A DNA stretch of 64,000 bases from Druceiella hillmani (Eukaryota > Arthropoda > Insecta > Lepidoptera > Hepialidae). The notes below the pieces were generated by a model, which was given only the letters and a program-made list of their open reading frames with translations, was not told where the DNA came from and ran no database searches. Shown piece after piece: positions 23,791 to 36,735 of the stretch (within the stretch, counting starts at the first letter, position 1; each line of letters opens with the position of its first letter). The stretch lies in the NCBI GenBank assembly GCA_039881145.1, contig JAYKKI010000061.1, positions 8,132,001 through 8,196,000 of the forward strand, given 5' to 3'. A program made the translations under genes and the position numbers.

Positions 23791-25800
23791 ACTTTCGAAC
23801 TTAATATTTCGTAAAAGGATCTTTGTATTGAAAAATGTCCCACAAAATTTTTGAAAGACCTTTTGAATCTGATTTTGAATTACATACACAACGGGGTATA
23901 CAAAAAAAGAAATTCACCCCCATTTTACATGTAGAAAAAGTTAAATGTGTTTTATTTCTTTGTAAGCTTTATAAATGTATAGAATACATCAAATTGCAGC
24001 ATTATGGCTCTAATAATCTGCAAGTAAAAAGACTGTGACATACAAACAGACAAATAGACAGACGGACATATAAGTTTTTGGTTTGCAAAGGAAACCTAAA
24101 ACGATATATTCAGTATAAACAAGTTTCGCTAGCGATTATTTAATTATAAAAAATTGTTTGGAAAAATATTTTCCACACAAAGTGCATTCTCACAAGGAAT
24201 AATTTGTTACATTTGCCATTCTTAATCATTCTAAACACGAAATATGCAAATGCAACGACCAATTTATACGTGTTCTCGAAAAACCTGTCGATTACAAGTA
24301 GAACTAGCATGACAAGTACACGTTAAGAATTATAAACGTTTTAGGTTATGTGGTATTTCTTTTAAACTATTTACAAGAATTAATTTTTCACAACTTAAAT
24401 ATATTGTTTACTACATGTCTCACAGGCGTAAAAACGTGGTGCCTATTTAAAAAATTATGACATCTGAAATCATCGCTCTAGTTTTCCCATAACCTTTATT
24501 CAGTATTTCGGAAAAAGGAGGGAGAAAAGGTTTTTTGCATATTTTTCGAAATTTTTCTGAAAATATGAAATGTTTTGAAAGCCTTATAATTAGCCCTTTC
24601 AAAACGATTCCCCGTGCTAATATATATTTGGAATTAATTTTTGCGAGTGTTTAATTTTTTCCTCTAAAATTTTCCATGCAAATATTTTGAAGTGTTATTT
24701 ATTAAAAATATATGTAGATAGATATGCTTTACCATTGTTCCAAATTTTGAGTTTTAAAATCAAGCGGTTTCTAAGAAAATCGGCTGTAACGGACGTACAG
24801 CCAAACACATCAATTGCCATATAAGGGTTCCGTTTTTTTATATTTGAGGTACGAAACCATAAAAAAGCTATAACCGTTTTTGAAACTACTAATATGATTA
24901 ACAAATTTAACAGTCAGTTATTTTTCATAAAAATGACCGACTGCTAAACTTATTTATCGTGATGATATTTGCCGAACATTCCAGAAATATTTTTCGTATA
25001 TATATATATATATAATATACCTAGATTAACAAATAAAAAATATCACGTTGATATAATGTGTACACGATAATGCCTCTTTATAGTTATATAAAATATTGTT
25101 TAGTTAATCTAGTCAATACGTGATGCATCGATCATAGTGATCATAGAGAATCTACACAGTCAACCACTTCCACAACAATGCAATGCCGCACACGCTTTTG
25201 AAAGCAACTAATCTATTCTAGGAATTTAAAAAGTAATAAAAAAATGTAATTTGCTCGTAAACTTAATCCTTAAAGTGAATTCTTTTACTGTTAACATAAA
25301 ACTGTTTCACAAATATTTTTAATGGGGCTTATTAAGATTTGTGAAAATATTATTTTTCCTATTTATAGTGGGTTTGATTGATTTACTCTGAATCATTTTA
25401 CGATAAAGAAAATAACCTATTTATGAATAGCGGAGTTTTAATGTATATCATTCTGAAAAAAACTTTGAACGAATCAAAAATCGGATCTGCACTCAGATTA
25501 CATGCGCATAAAATCTCACAATCTATCTCCGTCCACGTATTGACAAATCAGTGCTACAATAAGAGACAGAATGTAAGAGATAAACATGAACTGTCATTTT
25601 TCAAACAAACCTCAATTGTCAAAGACTCTGAGAATATTGTTATTTATTATTGAGATATCGCTTTTACCTACTTCAAAATCTTAAAAATGCGAATAAATAA
25701 AAAAAAACATTGTAAAGCCCACAGACGAGCGTTTTCATACTGGTACATTAAAAATGGCTAAAGTTTATTTTTGGATATTTTTTATTAATTTAACATAACA
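23791..25800. other. Intergenic interval with old repeats
   Basis: No gene was recognised. The segment 24290-24450 resembles 21880-22060 and 38580-38680 (motif 'ggcgtaaaaacgtggtg..tatttaaa'), an unclassified dispersed repeat. The GGTTCCGTA-type repeat occurs on the minus strand at 24760-24870. Short TA runs lie near 25000. The plus-strand open frame 25378-25653 (91 codons) has no family resemblance. Confidence 0.4.
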
Positions 25801-25809
25801 TTTGAAAAT

Positions 25810-26821
25810 TTAGTAACAAGTATGGCCTCCTCTAGTTAAAATCAATGCGCTTAATCTGCTAGGCATGCTTTCGACGACGTTTTTTATCATTTCCTGAGGA
25901 ATACGTTCCCGTTCAGCGACGATCACATTTTTAAGGGCCTGAATGTTTTCTGGAGCTGGTTTTACAGCTCTGATGCGTCGTTTGAGATTATCCCATATGT
26001 GTTCTATCAGATTGAGATGGGGACTTCTAGCTGGCCAGTATCACCGACGAATTCCGGCCTCCTGCATATACATATCAACGTCTCTAGAGTGGTGGGCGCA
26101 AGCGTTGTCATCCATAAAAATGGACTCGCCTCCAACTGCTGTTAATGCGGGTTGGGCATGAGGAATAAGAACCTCTGTCATGTACTTTTGCGCATTAATT
26201 GTGCCATTTTCAATAAGAACTAACACGGTACGGTCATCTGAGTTAATGCCAGCCCAAAACATTACAGAGCCTCCACCATAAGGGGTGATTTCCTCAAAGC
26301 ACACTTCTACGAAGCGTTCTCCAGGTCTTCGTAAGACTCGCCAACGTCGATTCTCACCACTAATCGATATACGAGCTTCATCGGAGAATAAAACATTATT
26401 CCAGTCTGGTTGAATCCATGAAGAAAAGTTTTGAACGAATCTCAATCTGGCAACTCGATGCTCACGGAGCAATGTAGGGCCCCGAGCTGGGCGATAGCTA
26501 CGTATATTGACGGCCTGAAGTCTCCTTCTGACTGTCCATAGGCTTACTCGTGTACCTCTGACGTCCTCGAGGTTCTGTTTGAGATCCACGTACGTAACTT
26601 GACGATTTCGTAGCGCTTGACTGACTATGAAGCGGTCGTCCCGTGGCTCAATGCACCGTTTTCTTCTAGAACCGGGCCTTCTACTGATGGAGCCCGTTTC
26701 TTGGTATCGTTGCCAAGTCCTTTGAACGGCTCACATTATACTGCTGAGACACATAACATTGGTTACAGCCTTCTTCAAGCAACGCAATAATTTTACTAGC
26801 TCTTATCGTTTTTTCAACCAT
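25810..26821 (-). pseudogene. Tc1-like transposase, two lesions
   Basis: A DNA transposase of the Tc1/mariner superfamily. Reading from ATG 26821 it opens with a helix-turn-helix segment (MVEKTIRASK, IIALLEEGCNQCYVS) and then loses frame by one base near 'agccgttcaaagg'. It resumes as QRYQETGSISRRPGSRRKR and DDRFIVSQALRN, and then as the long frame 26041-26589. The catalytic triad is visible: Asp in FSDEARI, Asp in MDDNACAH, and 34 residues later Glu in LNLIEHIWD (DD34E). An in-frame TGA (about 26039) sits between GIRR and YWPARSP. The frame ends GGHTCY at 25810. Without the frameshift and the stop it would be about 335 codons, normal for Tc1. It is more GC-rich than its surroundings, consistent with a fairly recent arrival. 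Inverted terminal repeats were not found. Confidence 0.93.
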
Positions 26822-27136
26822 GCTGAGAACAGCAAACAGAAGTGAACTAATGCAGCAAATAGCAGAAATTTAATTAAAGTTTATTGGTTAAAATAAAAAA
26901 CGTAACAAATTAAGAAGAACTTAATAAGAGTTGGATTTCATTTACCGCCAAAAATTACGTTTTTGTCAGTGAAAGAGAACTTTCATTCAAAAATAATAAA
27001 TTTCAAATTTAGAACAGTCGTTTTTATGTGCCAGAATACACTATACTGCCAGTAACAATTCCAATTAATACAACCTCTTAAAAAACAATATAATAATTTG
27101 AGAAAATCAAAACCGCCCGTTTTTTATGCAAGAGTG

Positions 27137-27179
<43 letters not shown>

Positions 27180-27181
27180 TA
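27137..27181. repeat. (TA)n microsatellite
   Basis: Uninterrupted TA dinucleotide run. Confidence 0.95.
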
Positions 27182-28126
27182 TATATTTTTCATGTTGTAA
27201 AAACTGCATTTGTTAAGAAATCAAAAAGTCTACATCAATTTTGAGCAACCAGAAGCAGAATAGTTATTAACATGATATGTTTCCAATTTACAAGGAAAGA
27301 TTCCGAAGACACAGATTAAAAGGCTGAATTTTTTTGGTTCCAAAAATCACTCTGAGCAAAATTAAATTCCGATCATTCAGTTATACCTTTATTCTAGTTT
27401 ACATATAACACACTTGATATAAAGAAAATTTTCGGACATAAATATCTTTTTTCAGTCAGATCTAAGACAAATTTAACATTATTTGGAACATGCACTGAGA
27501 AAAAAGTACGAACAAAAGTATAAGTATTTTAGACATTTTTTTAGCCAAAATTGCAAATTATGCAAAATACACAAATTTTCGTTAAATTTTGGTTACATCG
27601 ATTGAGATACGTTGAATTATCGATGTTACTTGGGAAAACTCGGGCAATGATGGAACCTTTTTATGCAAATAGTGTCGACTTATAGAAAAACCTTGACGTA
27701 ATTTTCCTATTTTGTGTTTTTGTTTAATTACGAATCTGTTTTACGCGAGCGAAACGATATAAGTAAATTACCACAGTGTCGAGATTTATTCACTAGCGCA
27801 TAGTATAAAAGGGCACATCGATGGGGACGTAATAAATTTGAAAAAATGAAGTACACAATTTTGATTTCATTCAACAAGATCACATATATCATTCCCATTG
27901 TTCTGAAGGTGGTGATCACGCCATAGTACTACGTACGTAGTGTAGAATTTCTTTGAAGAGTTTTATCATCACACAGAAGTAATTATTATGTTCACATTAA
28001 GCATAAAAAAACTGATATTAAATTTATTTATACTCAACGCTCAGAGTCACCCTGAGCGGATAAAACGTACTCAGTCGAGGGAAAAATATGCATACTTATA
28101 CATTCTTTTTATATTTGTTATTCTTG

Positions 28127-28132
<6 letters not shown>

Positions 28133-28195
<63 letters not shown>
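28133..28195. repeat. (TA)n microsatellite
   Basis: Uninterrupted TA dinucleotide run of about 30 repeats. Alternating Tyr/Ile open frames cross it. Confidence 0.95.
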
Positions 28196-28198
<3 letters not shown>

Positions 28199-29180
28199 AC
28201 ACACGTTGTAATATTGAAATTAAAATTGGGAAAATATACCACTCATTCATTAATTATTTCTAGCAAACGCAAAACGGGTCAAACCCTAAAAATGAATAAT
28301 TGCAGAATAAAATCAGTTGTAACCGCACTGGGGTGGCCGATTACTACACGAATCGGTTTTCCTGGTGATCTTACCGTTATGTTTGCCTTGTCCTGATCAC
28401 GTAAGGAAATATTAACAATAAATTGATCATGCTATTAAAAACTTAATACTTGTTTCATTGGTTTTTTATATTAATTTCATATCAATATATTTTTGGGTTT
28501 TAACTTGAGATTTATACTGAGTCATGCTTGATCACTAGATACAGTAATGAAAAACTTATTTGAAATACACTACAACAGATTAACTAATTTCTTTAAAAAT
28601 GACGAAATCAAAATCAAAGATAAGATAACGAGATAGTTTACGATTAATGAAATGTTAGAAATTTGTTACAGATCAGTTACAGAGATTGGTTTGAAATAAT
28701 TTTCCCGAGTGTTTTTTTATCGAAATGTTATGTGCGTGGACATTTTCTATAGCGTTTACATGGAAATATATATCACGTAGCTAGTAATATTTCTACGAGT
28801 GCTTATAGTGTAAACGATCACAGGTAATCAACATTTCTTTTACTTTTTACGACAAAGTAAGTAATCGATTGTTCTTACATATTTTTAAGTCAACGTTTCA
28901 ACATAATGTATATTGATAATGAACTTTCAATACTTATGATTCGTTTTCTGTATTAATTGCTAAATTAAATGTTTAATGTGTTTTAGCGTTGACAGCAAAA
29001 AAGACAAGTGTTGCACTTTCAAACTATTCAAAGTCGAAATTGTAATTCTAAAGTACTAATAATAGAATTTTTAAAAAAACACAAAAAGAATATATGCGTT
29101 GATATTTTTATGCTATAGAGAAATGGAAGATGTATGTGTCCTCTATGCACACTCTTCATGTAACTTAACTTATTTTTCGG

Positions 29181-29275
29181 GTTCCGTATCTGAAAAGGAA
29201 AAAAAACGGAATCCTTATAAAATCACTTACGTCTCCGTCCGTCTGTCCTTCTCAGAAACGGTTTAACCTCCATTA
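29181..29275 (+). repeat. Dispersed GGTTCCGTA-type repeat fragment
   Basis: 'gggttccgtatctgaaaagg' is followed by 'acggaatccttataaaatcac' and 'gtccgtctgtcctt', the standard order of this lepidopteran repeat. A short imperfect duplication, 'cataacctccattacat', follows. Confidence 0.5.
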
Positions 29276-29824
29276 CATATCAAAGTCCATAACCTCCATT
29301 ACATCTCAAAGTAATACTTCAGAATACACATACAAAAAATGTGTAGGGGGCAAATAAAGTCTTCCATTTTTTTTTACTACGCCGTGTAAGAATTAATTGA
29401 TAGGTGATTTATATGAACTTTAAAAACATTAACTTTAAAAGTTTAAGTAAAATAGTTACAGAGAAAATATTGAAATATCCACAAAAAATACGCGCCCGCC
29501 TCTCTCTTCGAAATTACATAAATCAAAGTCATAAAAAACTGCTTCACTAGAACTTTACCATAAGTTTACCGAGAAAACATATCAGTAGTTATAAATATCA
29601 TATTTGTACACATATCCTAAGCAATATGTACGCACTGGGAAAATAATATTTTTAAATAGGTTTATAGAAATGCTACATACATTTAGATGTTTATATGTGA
29701 CGAAATGTGTACTGAAACCTTGCAAAGTTGTACACATACTTATCTGGTTTTATTTATTTTATAAAAGTATTATTAAATTCATGGATTTAAGTCAAAAAAT
29801 TGCAACTAATCATTACAATTTAAA

Positions 29825-29939
29825 GTGACACGTTATTAGCTAAGAATGTGACACGTTGTTAGTTAAGAATGTGACACGTTGTTAGTTAAGAATGTGACAC
29901 GTTGTTAGTTAAGAATGTGACACGTTGTTAGTTAAGAAT
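29825..29939. repeat. 23-bp minisatellite, 5 units
   Basis: Five head-to-tail copies of 'gtgacacgttgttagttaag' plus 'aat'. The last four are identical and the first differs at two positions. Confidence 0.97.
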
Positions 29940-30129
29940 GCATGTAAAAATGAGCTAACAATTAGATCTTTAAATGTAAAGTAATAATCTCACATTCTAA
30001 CGCCGCTTAACTGAAAAGTGACACGATGTTCTTTGCCAAATATGTAGAGATTTGCCGAGATTTTCGTATAAAAGTAAGAGTTAAAAGAACGGCTTGCATG
30101 GAAACATTTCAATTGCTTTATATATCTCC

Positions 30130-30310
30130 CTAACTAATATTACAAATGTGAAAGCGTTGTCATTTGTCGTTATTTCATGTCGCAACGCATCAACGTGATT
30201 TTGTTCACAAAGATAGTTGACGGGCCAGGAGTATAAAATTCCCATATAAAAGTAGTCAGGACGTAGACTACTTTTACATGGGAATTTTCGTGAAAGAACG
30301 AGATCCCTTC
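30130..30310 (-). repeat. Fragment of common lepidopteran non-autonomous element with hairpin
   Basis: 'actaatattacaaatgtgaaag' at one side and 'ccaggagtataaaattccca' further in are landmarks of a widespread lepidopteran element. The arms 30235-30257 and 30266-30288 are inverted copies (22 of 23 pair) around an 8-base loop, which suggests that a fold-back of the internal motif formed locally. Confidence 0.5.
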
Positions 30311-30339
30311 GGTAAATCATCATCTAAAGATCATCTGCA

Positions 30340-31300
30340 TGAAGTAAACAGGGACATAGAAGTAGTTGTATAAGATCATTAATGAATAATATAAAGAGAA
30401 GAGATTAAATCCAACCCTTGTGGTACCCCGGAAGTGATTGTTACGAGTGCAGAAAGATGACTTTTGATATTCACAAATTTACTAATATTATTTAGGTAAG
30501 ATCTAATCCATCTCAATGAATTGCGATGGACGCCATAGTCTTCGAGTTTTGTGCAGAGAATCGAATAATTACCCTTATCAAAGGCGTTCGAAAAGTCAGT
30601 ATCAATAGAGTCTACATGCCTTCTTATAGTAAAAATGTCACAAAAATAGTTCTTATATTCTAAAAAGTTACTTATTATGGATTTTTCTGAAACAAAACCG
30701 TGTTGACTGGTGGAAAGTAATATTTGAAAATGGGAACAAAACGAATCGAAATAATTTAGCGAAAGCAGATAGTGATAGGTCTGTAGTTCTTATATTGTTT
30801 TCGTCACCTGGTTTGCTAATAGGAATAATGTAGGTGGAAAATGTTCCTAATCAAATATTTTTTTAAAGGGATACATAGTGGTAAACTCAAATTGTTACAA
30901 CATATTTTATAAAAATTGTATAAATCCCATAGGTCTCAGCGCCTTTGTTGCAGTTGAGGTTTTTAATTTTTATTTGAATAGATTCCATATTGTCATAAAT
31001 ATCACTCAAGCAGTGGCAAAGAAGAGCAAGATTTAAGTAATCGTTGCTATAATTGGCTGGATTTTCAAATACAGAGCCAAAGTAACTGGAAAATATTTCA
31101 CAAACATCGTTAACATTTGTGGATACTGAGCCATCATACGTCACGGGTACTGGAGTTGGTCTATGGCCTTTTTGTTATTGATTTATCTCCAGAAATGTTT
31201 GATATCATGTTCAATGCATTCCTGAACAGATGTCATATATTGATATCGAAGTTACATTTATTAAATTGGAATCTCTTTTAACTGTTCGATTTGATGAACT
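30340..31300 (-). mobile_element. Degenerate LINE reverse transcriptase
   Basis: Minus-strand reading gives the usual order for a Jockey/I-type LINE. First comes a 'SVQECIEHDIKHFWR' linker, then 'TYDGSVSTNVNDVCEIFSSY' and 'LNCNKGAETYGI' (from an NKGAGPDGI-like motif). Next is an RT core with TDFSNAFDKGNY, LEDYGVHRNSLRWIRSYL and SGVPQG (from GVPQGS). Frames break between these segments, and the YADD box and the 3' end are missing. It is not functional. Confidence 0.85.
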
Positions 31301-31325
31301 TAGGTGACGGGTCTGAAAACTGAAT

Positions 31326-31613
31326 ATGTATAATGGGTATGATGTTCATCTATATGGCTTAACGGAACTTCACCAAGTACACTACAAGTGTACAAGTGGG
31401 AATTCAGATTTAGTATCATATGCTAGAGAAGGGAATATAAAAATAGATTTCAACCTTACACAAAAATATGTAAAAATAATAAAGGCTCTATTATGGAAAA
31501 TTGTAATACTAAGCCAGTCATCCTTAATTTCACTCTCCCAAGCAGTCAAGCAGTACACGGTGCGCGGTTGCGAAGCAGTTACAATTCAACATTCCACAAT
31601 AGGGTGCATTTAA
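31326..31613 (+). other. Unassigned open frame next to LINE relic
   Basis: A 95-codon plus-strand frame with no recognisable domain, directly after the LINE relic and before duplication copy B. The composition is not strongly gene-like, and it is most likely chance or transposon debris. Confidence 0.12.
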
Positions 31614-31888
31614 TAGAGAGCTCAGTAATGTCACAACGAACATCCGCCAGAACTACCAAATAAATTGGTGGCAAATATTAATAATTTGTTTAGACTTCCT
31701 TTAGAAAACGAGTTTCTTATTATAATTAGATACAATTTTACGTACTGTGTTCTTTTTTCTTTATGTAGTTAGTAACCAAATTTAAAGATAACTACACAAT
31801 TATAAAATTTGAACATTACTGGGTGCACGAGATTTCTTATGGTTTTTAATAATTTTAAATCATGTTATATAAAATCCTGAATACATTG

Positions 31889-32335
31889 TCTTAAAATCAT
31901 ATTTGAAACAATACGTCAAAATTATACTGTAAGGGTCAACTCAGAGTTAGCATAAGTTCAGTACCGACTCTACTGAAGTAAAAGCATTAGGTAAATACAA
32001 TTTTTGTCAAGTATGTGCGCTGTTTCCTTCAGTAACAAAGAATATTGGTGTTAATACATCATTTAGTAACAAAGGATAATCCACAGTTTAAAATAAGCCT
32101 GAATAAGCCTCTTTAGAATAAGCCTCTCATGGAACTTAGTTTATACATAATTTTTATATAAGTATTTTATCTAATAGACATATTCTGTCGTAGATAAAAT
32201 ACAAAAAAAAATTACTCCGTCATCCTGATTATATCGCCATTATTATTTGTACAGTTTGTTGCCAAATTTCATAAGAGGCCAATTTCTACGAGTACACAAA
32301 GAGTTGGTTGTAATCAACAATATTTTCTTGATCTC
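31889..32335. repeat. Segmental duplication copy B, left part
   Basis: Partner of 5345-6003 in direct orientation. It lacks the LINE tail and the 34-bp repeat that interrupt copy A. Similarity fades at 'attttcttgatct', which is where the lysozyme pseudogene begins in copy A. No lysozyme sequence is visible in copy B between 32.3 and 33.0 kb. Confidence 0.75.
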
Positions 32336-33000
32336 AAGGTTAACTGAAGAGTTAAATGTACACTACACGTACACCGGGCGATAACATCAAACGTACAAAA
32401 GATAAGCTAAACACGGGTAAATGAAACTTGCATGTAAAACGCAACTGCATTTATTTCACTTTCCTAAATAATTTTTGAATACAAAAATTAAAAATAATCA
32501 AATGTTAGTAAAATCGAACACCATTGTTCTACCATTTCAACTTTTTTTTCTGTGAAAAATTACCTACTTACAGTGATATCAAATTTTATTACTTTTTATT
32601 TATTCTTATATTATTTATTTCAATGTTCGATATGTTTAACCGTCGTCCAAATATACCGTAGAGAAGTTTTTTTTTTTAATTTCACGTAATCAACCCACAA
32701 TAGTTTTACAAGTTGTCATAATTATATATCTATAATGTAATAAGGTGGAATATACAAATAAGCATATTTAATTAAATTATGAATTAAATAATTTTAGGTA
32801 TTTAAAAAATAAATTGAATTACTTAATTGTAATTATTTCTTGACGTCTATGTACATAATGATAATGGATAAAAAAATAGTACCACACCAGATCGGTTACG
32901 ACCGCGAAATGACGAGAAAATTCATCATTCTTTTCCAGTCTCATTGAAATTCTTTTCCAGTCTCTGCAAGACGAAGAAATAGCTATTTATTTATCTATAT

Positions 33001-34360
33001 CTTTATGTTATCTCTCACACATAGTCACATACGTATCGATAGTATAGTCCATATTTTGCTGGTACTCCTTTTTTATGTTAGGAGACATAGAAAATGAGCT
33101 GTTCACCTATCGTGGTTAAAAACATAATTCACATTAAAGGGCGTGATTATCACTGCACTGCTAAGCTCGGTCATGATCATACTCATAGTCACAGTCCTAA
33201 TTATATGCAATACAGATGCATAATGCATGGTGCATAAGGCATTAATCGAGTCAATTCGTACACAATAAATTAAAAACAGCGTTCAAAGGTAAAACAAATA
33301 TATAAAAAACGAAATATCATAAATAAATAATTATACCAACGACGTATGAGTCAAGAACAAACCAGAAGAACTAAAATAAAAGTTAGATACAACTAATAAT
33401 TCAATTGATATTAAAAATAAACTTCAATACAAAGTAACTGTCAATTATTATATGAAATATCCACAAAAATGTCGTCAAATGTAAACTGTATTGCCCGTCA
33501 AACAAAACAATTAATGATAATACTCTCAATAATTTTTAAAAATTTAAGCAATATTATTATTGTGTTATTACAAAATGTCAAATTAAAAACATAGTAAAAA
33601 TACCAATGATAATAATGGAATTAAATGTAATGATAATTATAAAATATTTATTTATCAGCTAATGTTTTCTTCACTGTATAGCGAGCTTTTTCTATAAGCA
33701 GGTTCTTCACACTGCTCTGGAAATGGACGCCTTCCAAAACTTTGATTGTTGCAAGCAGTTTGTTATAAAATGTAGTATAATTGCATATGTAACTTTTTGA
33801 GACCCTGGACTTCATTACAATTTAAAAAACATTGTTAATATTTTTTGGCATTTATGATATTTTCAAATACATAAGCAGCTTCGGAATGCTTCCTTACATG
33901 AGTCTCTAAATCTTAGAACTGCTAAACATTGAATCGCGCGTTTCTGAACAATAAATATTCTATTTAAATCTGTCGCAGTATCATATAAGTTGTCATGCTG
34001 CGAAAATAATCAAAATTAATAATAAAAAAACCCGCATAAAGTAAAATTAATAACATTTGTCTTATCCATATTTAGCAACAAATATTGTTGTTTGAATGAA
34101 TGAAATAATCTTGTACAAATTATTTTAATGTTAAATTTTGAGGAAACATAGAATTTAAAAACATTTTGATCCCAAGATTCGAATTTTCTTCTGCGTGCAA
34201 ACACACCGTGTCACTTTCCATAAAGTAATGATCAGGGTGTCTTATTTACGCTTTTACTCATCGCACTATTGAATAGGTGATATTTCTCGACGAACAAAAA
34301 TGTGCTTGATACATTCACCTAATAAATAAATGTCCGCTAGATACGCTCTCGGTGGATTAT
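33001..34360. repeat. Segmental duplication copy B, right part, with insertion
   Basis: 33001-33180 and 34110-34360 match 8211-8395 and 8401-8660. The intervening segment of about 930 bp has no counterpart in copy A and contains a LINE fragment at its right end. Confidence 0.75.
33640..34110 (-). mobile_element. LINE fragment inserted in duplication copy B
   Basis: On the minus strand the remnants 'NLLLNMDKTNVINFT', 'HDNLYDTATDLNRIFIVQKRAIQCLAVLRF', 'RDSCKEAF', 'YVFENIINAKKY' and a terminal 'LLIEKARYTVKKTLADK' follow the order of the C-terminal half of Jockey-type reverse-transcriptase proteins, with multiple frameshifts. Its absence from copy A shows that it inserted after the duplication. 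Confidence 0.75.
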
Positions 34361-35990
34361 GGAAATCATATTGTTGTGATGTCATTGTGTTTACTTTATA
34401 CTTTAATGCTATTTTTTGGTTTGATTCAAACTGGCAACGCCAAAATTAGAATGTAGAGAATTGACATTCTTTAAAAGAAAAAATAGAAATGATTTGACAT
34501 CTGTTGTTGTCTTCAAGAGAAAATGTGTTTGAAACTGATTAATTGATAACATTTAGTGTTCTTATTTCTGTCGATTTAACTAATAAGCATATTTTAAATA
34601 ATTAGTGGAAGCCACTATCAACAACATCACATATGTAATTATAAAGCCATTAACTAAAAAAGGAAGAAAAGATCGTTAGTAGATAAGCCTTATAGCCGTC
34701 CTTATTTGTCCTTCGTAATTTTTTTCTTACTTTGACAAAGATTAAATTATTTAAGTTACGCATAAAAACGTCCGTTTAAAAATATGAATTCACGTGCTTA
34801 TATCGTACCTGAAAAAATAATAAAAATTTTGACATAACAATTGTTACAATTTAGAATGTTGATTATGTGATAACAGATAATTAAACGATAATAAAATTAT
34901 TTTTGTTATAAGCGAAATTGATTTAATTACGTAAAGTTGTTCACAAGTATTGAATTCTCAAGTATGAAAGTTACTGTATAACTAATATATTCTTATGTGC
35001 AGTTTAACCAAAGTTATGCTATTACCATTTCTCAATTATTGTGGTGATAAAACTTTTAGAAGAAGTAAGTTTTTTACGCAGCTAGAGATCAATCTGGTGG
35101 ATGAAATCCTTCAAGATTCCACTCAAATTATGATGCCTTGCCTTCTACCGTAGGCAAGATTGCACGTTCGCGTCAATCTTAAGTAGATCCTATACATACT
35201 ATAATCATAAAGTACTATAATTATTGTAAAACCTTTAATTTTTCCAATAATTAAAGTACTTTAAAAAACCTTACTTTAATTGATTTTTGGGCAACGTACA
35301 GGAAGGAAATATTTTAAACATTCCACCCGAATATTTCAAAATTCCCCATTATGACTCGTTAACAAGCTGTCATTTCACGTGTCGTCACAAACCAGTCATC
35401 ATAAGTGAATTAGCGTTCTTTGTTTTACAATCTATCAGATATTTATTTTACAAACGTTTGTATATACAAATTATATTTCTGTCAAGAAGTTTTAAATATC
35501 ACCAGAATATTTTAAATTACCAGGCCCTTTATTATATCCATTTACCTTATAAAAATTCTACCATCACTTTTATGTTAACTGACAATTTGATATTTTAATT
35601 TATTAGTTATTTTATGAATATAAATATTATTGCCGTAAGCTTTTTTATATAAACAATACCATTTTATCAAAACCTTACACAAGCCGAGACATTTTTGTTT
35701 ATAAGAATCTTAAGCATTATCTAAGTATAGAATAATTTTAATGGTAATTCATCAAATCTAGTATATAGACTTAGAAATAATGTATCGATGTTGTTAATCA
35801 GTTTAAGTGTATACGACCATCATATATTCTCTTACAATTCAGAGTCATTATCTTACAACTCATACTCCGCGATGAAAAAAAATTACAAAAAAAGGAATAT
35901 ATTTTTAGAACTACTTTAATTTTAACTATATTCTATTATTTTGAACTTCTTCATTTACAGCTACAGCTGTAGAATCAATAAAGCACTGAG
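34360..35990. other. AT-rich intergenic interval
   Basis: No gene was recognised. The 103-codon plus frame at 35287-35598 is rich in Tyr, Ile and Phe and looks like chance. The only GC-richer patch (35090-35180) contains 'gccttgccttctaccgtagg' and matches nothing I know. Confidence 0.4.
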
Positions 35991-35995
35991 ATCAG

Positions 35996-36735
35996 TTAGA
36001 GCACCCCACACATGGAGATGTCTGGCAACGCACCCTGGCAGCGGTACAACCAGCCGTACCACGCATTGAACCGGTACCGGTTGTAGATGATCTTAGCGCA
36101 GCGAGAGGCGATCGTAATATCATCCAGTAACAGGTCTGCAACAAGCAACATATAAGGAAGTGCAACGTGCATTGTATACAATCTGAAATTTTTGTATATT
36201 TATACTGTGCTGCTGACCTGAACATCTCACATTGCAGTCCTTGTCGGGTCTCCCGTGCTCGCACCAGTATCTGTCGTTTATTTGGAACAGGTCTTAGTCG
36301 GTGGAACCGTTGGTGTTTGTGTTTGTTGCCTTTGTGTTGCGTGAACTCTCTGCATCTACCAAGCATACCCCTACCATAAAACGTCTTATGTTTATATATA
36401 TGGTTCTAATTATAGTCCATGACGTCAGCTAAAGAACGTGTAAATATGAGACTTGCTATTTAGTTCATTTGATAGAAATTCTTCATCTTCACTAGACATG
36501 CCTCACTGTTACACATCACTCTCATAAATATATAAAGCTTGTTACAGTAAATTATATAAAAGTACAAAATTTCTTACAGTTTCTAAGTTGATTCGTCGGG
36601 AAACTTTGCCTCTTCAGTTCTTGTTGGCACAAGGGTTCTTGTTGGTACACTGGTGAAGATTTTACCCTCAACGGCGATTGCAGCCAGCAGCACGCAGACC
36701 ACCATAATACTCCTAAGTAAAAATGCCATCTTCAT
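35996..36735 (-). pseudogene. C-type lysozyme pseudogene, recent (psi-B)
   Basis: Three exons are preserved with good splice sites: 36578-36735, 36218-36370 and 35996-36135. They match the intact gene at 41.3 kb throughout, including the MCGVL end. Two independent lesions kill it. Exon 1 carries a tandem duplication of a 'tgt.ccaacaagaac' segment, a net gain of 13 bp, which shifts the frame after KIFT. In exon 2 the Tyr codon right after the catalytic Asp is TAA (36294-36296), followed by Asp in place of Gly. Exon 3 is fully open and differs from the intact gene mostly at silent sites, so the gene was probably under selection until fairly recently. A homologous promoter and 3' flank are still present. 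Confidence 0.92.

Larger units (their letters stand above)
26830..30120. other. AT-rich intergenic interval
   Basis: No gene was recognised. TA microsatellites lie at 27137-27181 and 28133-28195, a GGTTCCGTA-type repeat at 29181-29270, and a 23-bp minisatellite at 29825-29939. Open frames at 27728-27919 and 29604-29828 are unremarkable, and those at 27988-28396 run through the TA tract. Confidence 0.45.

Noticed and set aside
25943..26161. Plus-strand open frame of 72 codons
   Set aside because: It is antisense to the Tc1-like transposase.
32250..33000. Expected lysozyme remnant in duplication copy B
   Set aside because: I searched by eye for the MKMAFLL, DYGLFQ and AWYGW coding patterns on both strands and found none.
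35992..36366. Long minus-strand open frame over lysozyme pseudogene B
   Set aside because: It reads through intron 2 in a different frame from the lysozyme exons. The three-exon pseudogene model explains the region better.
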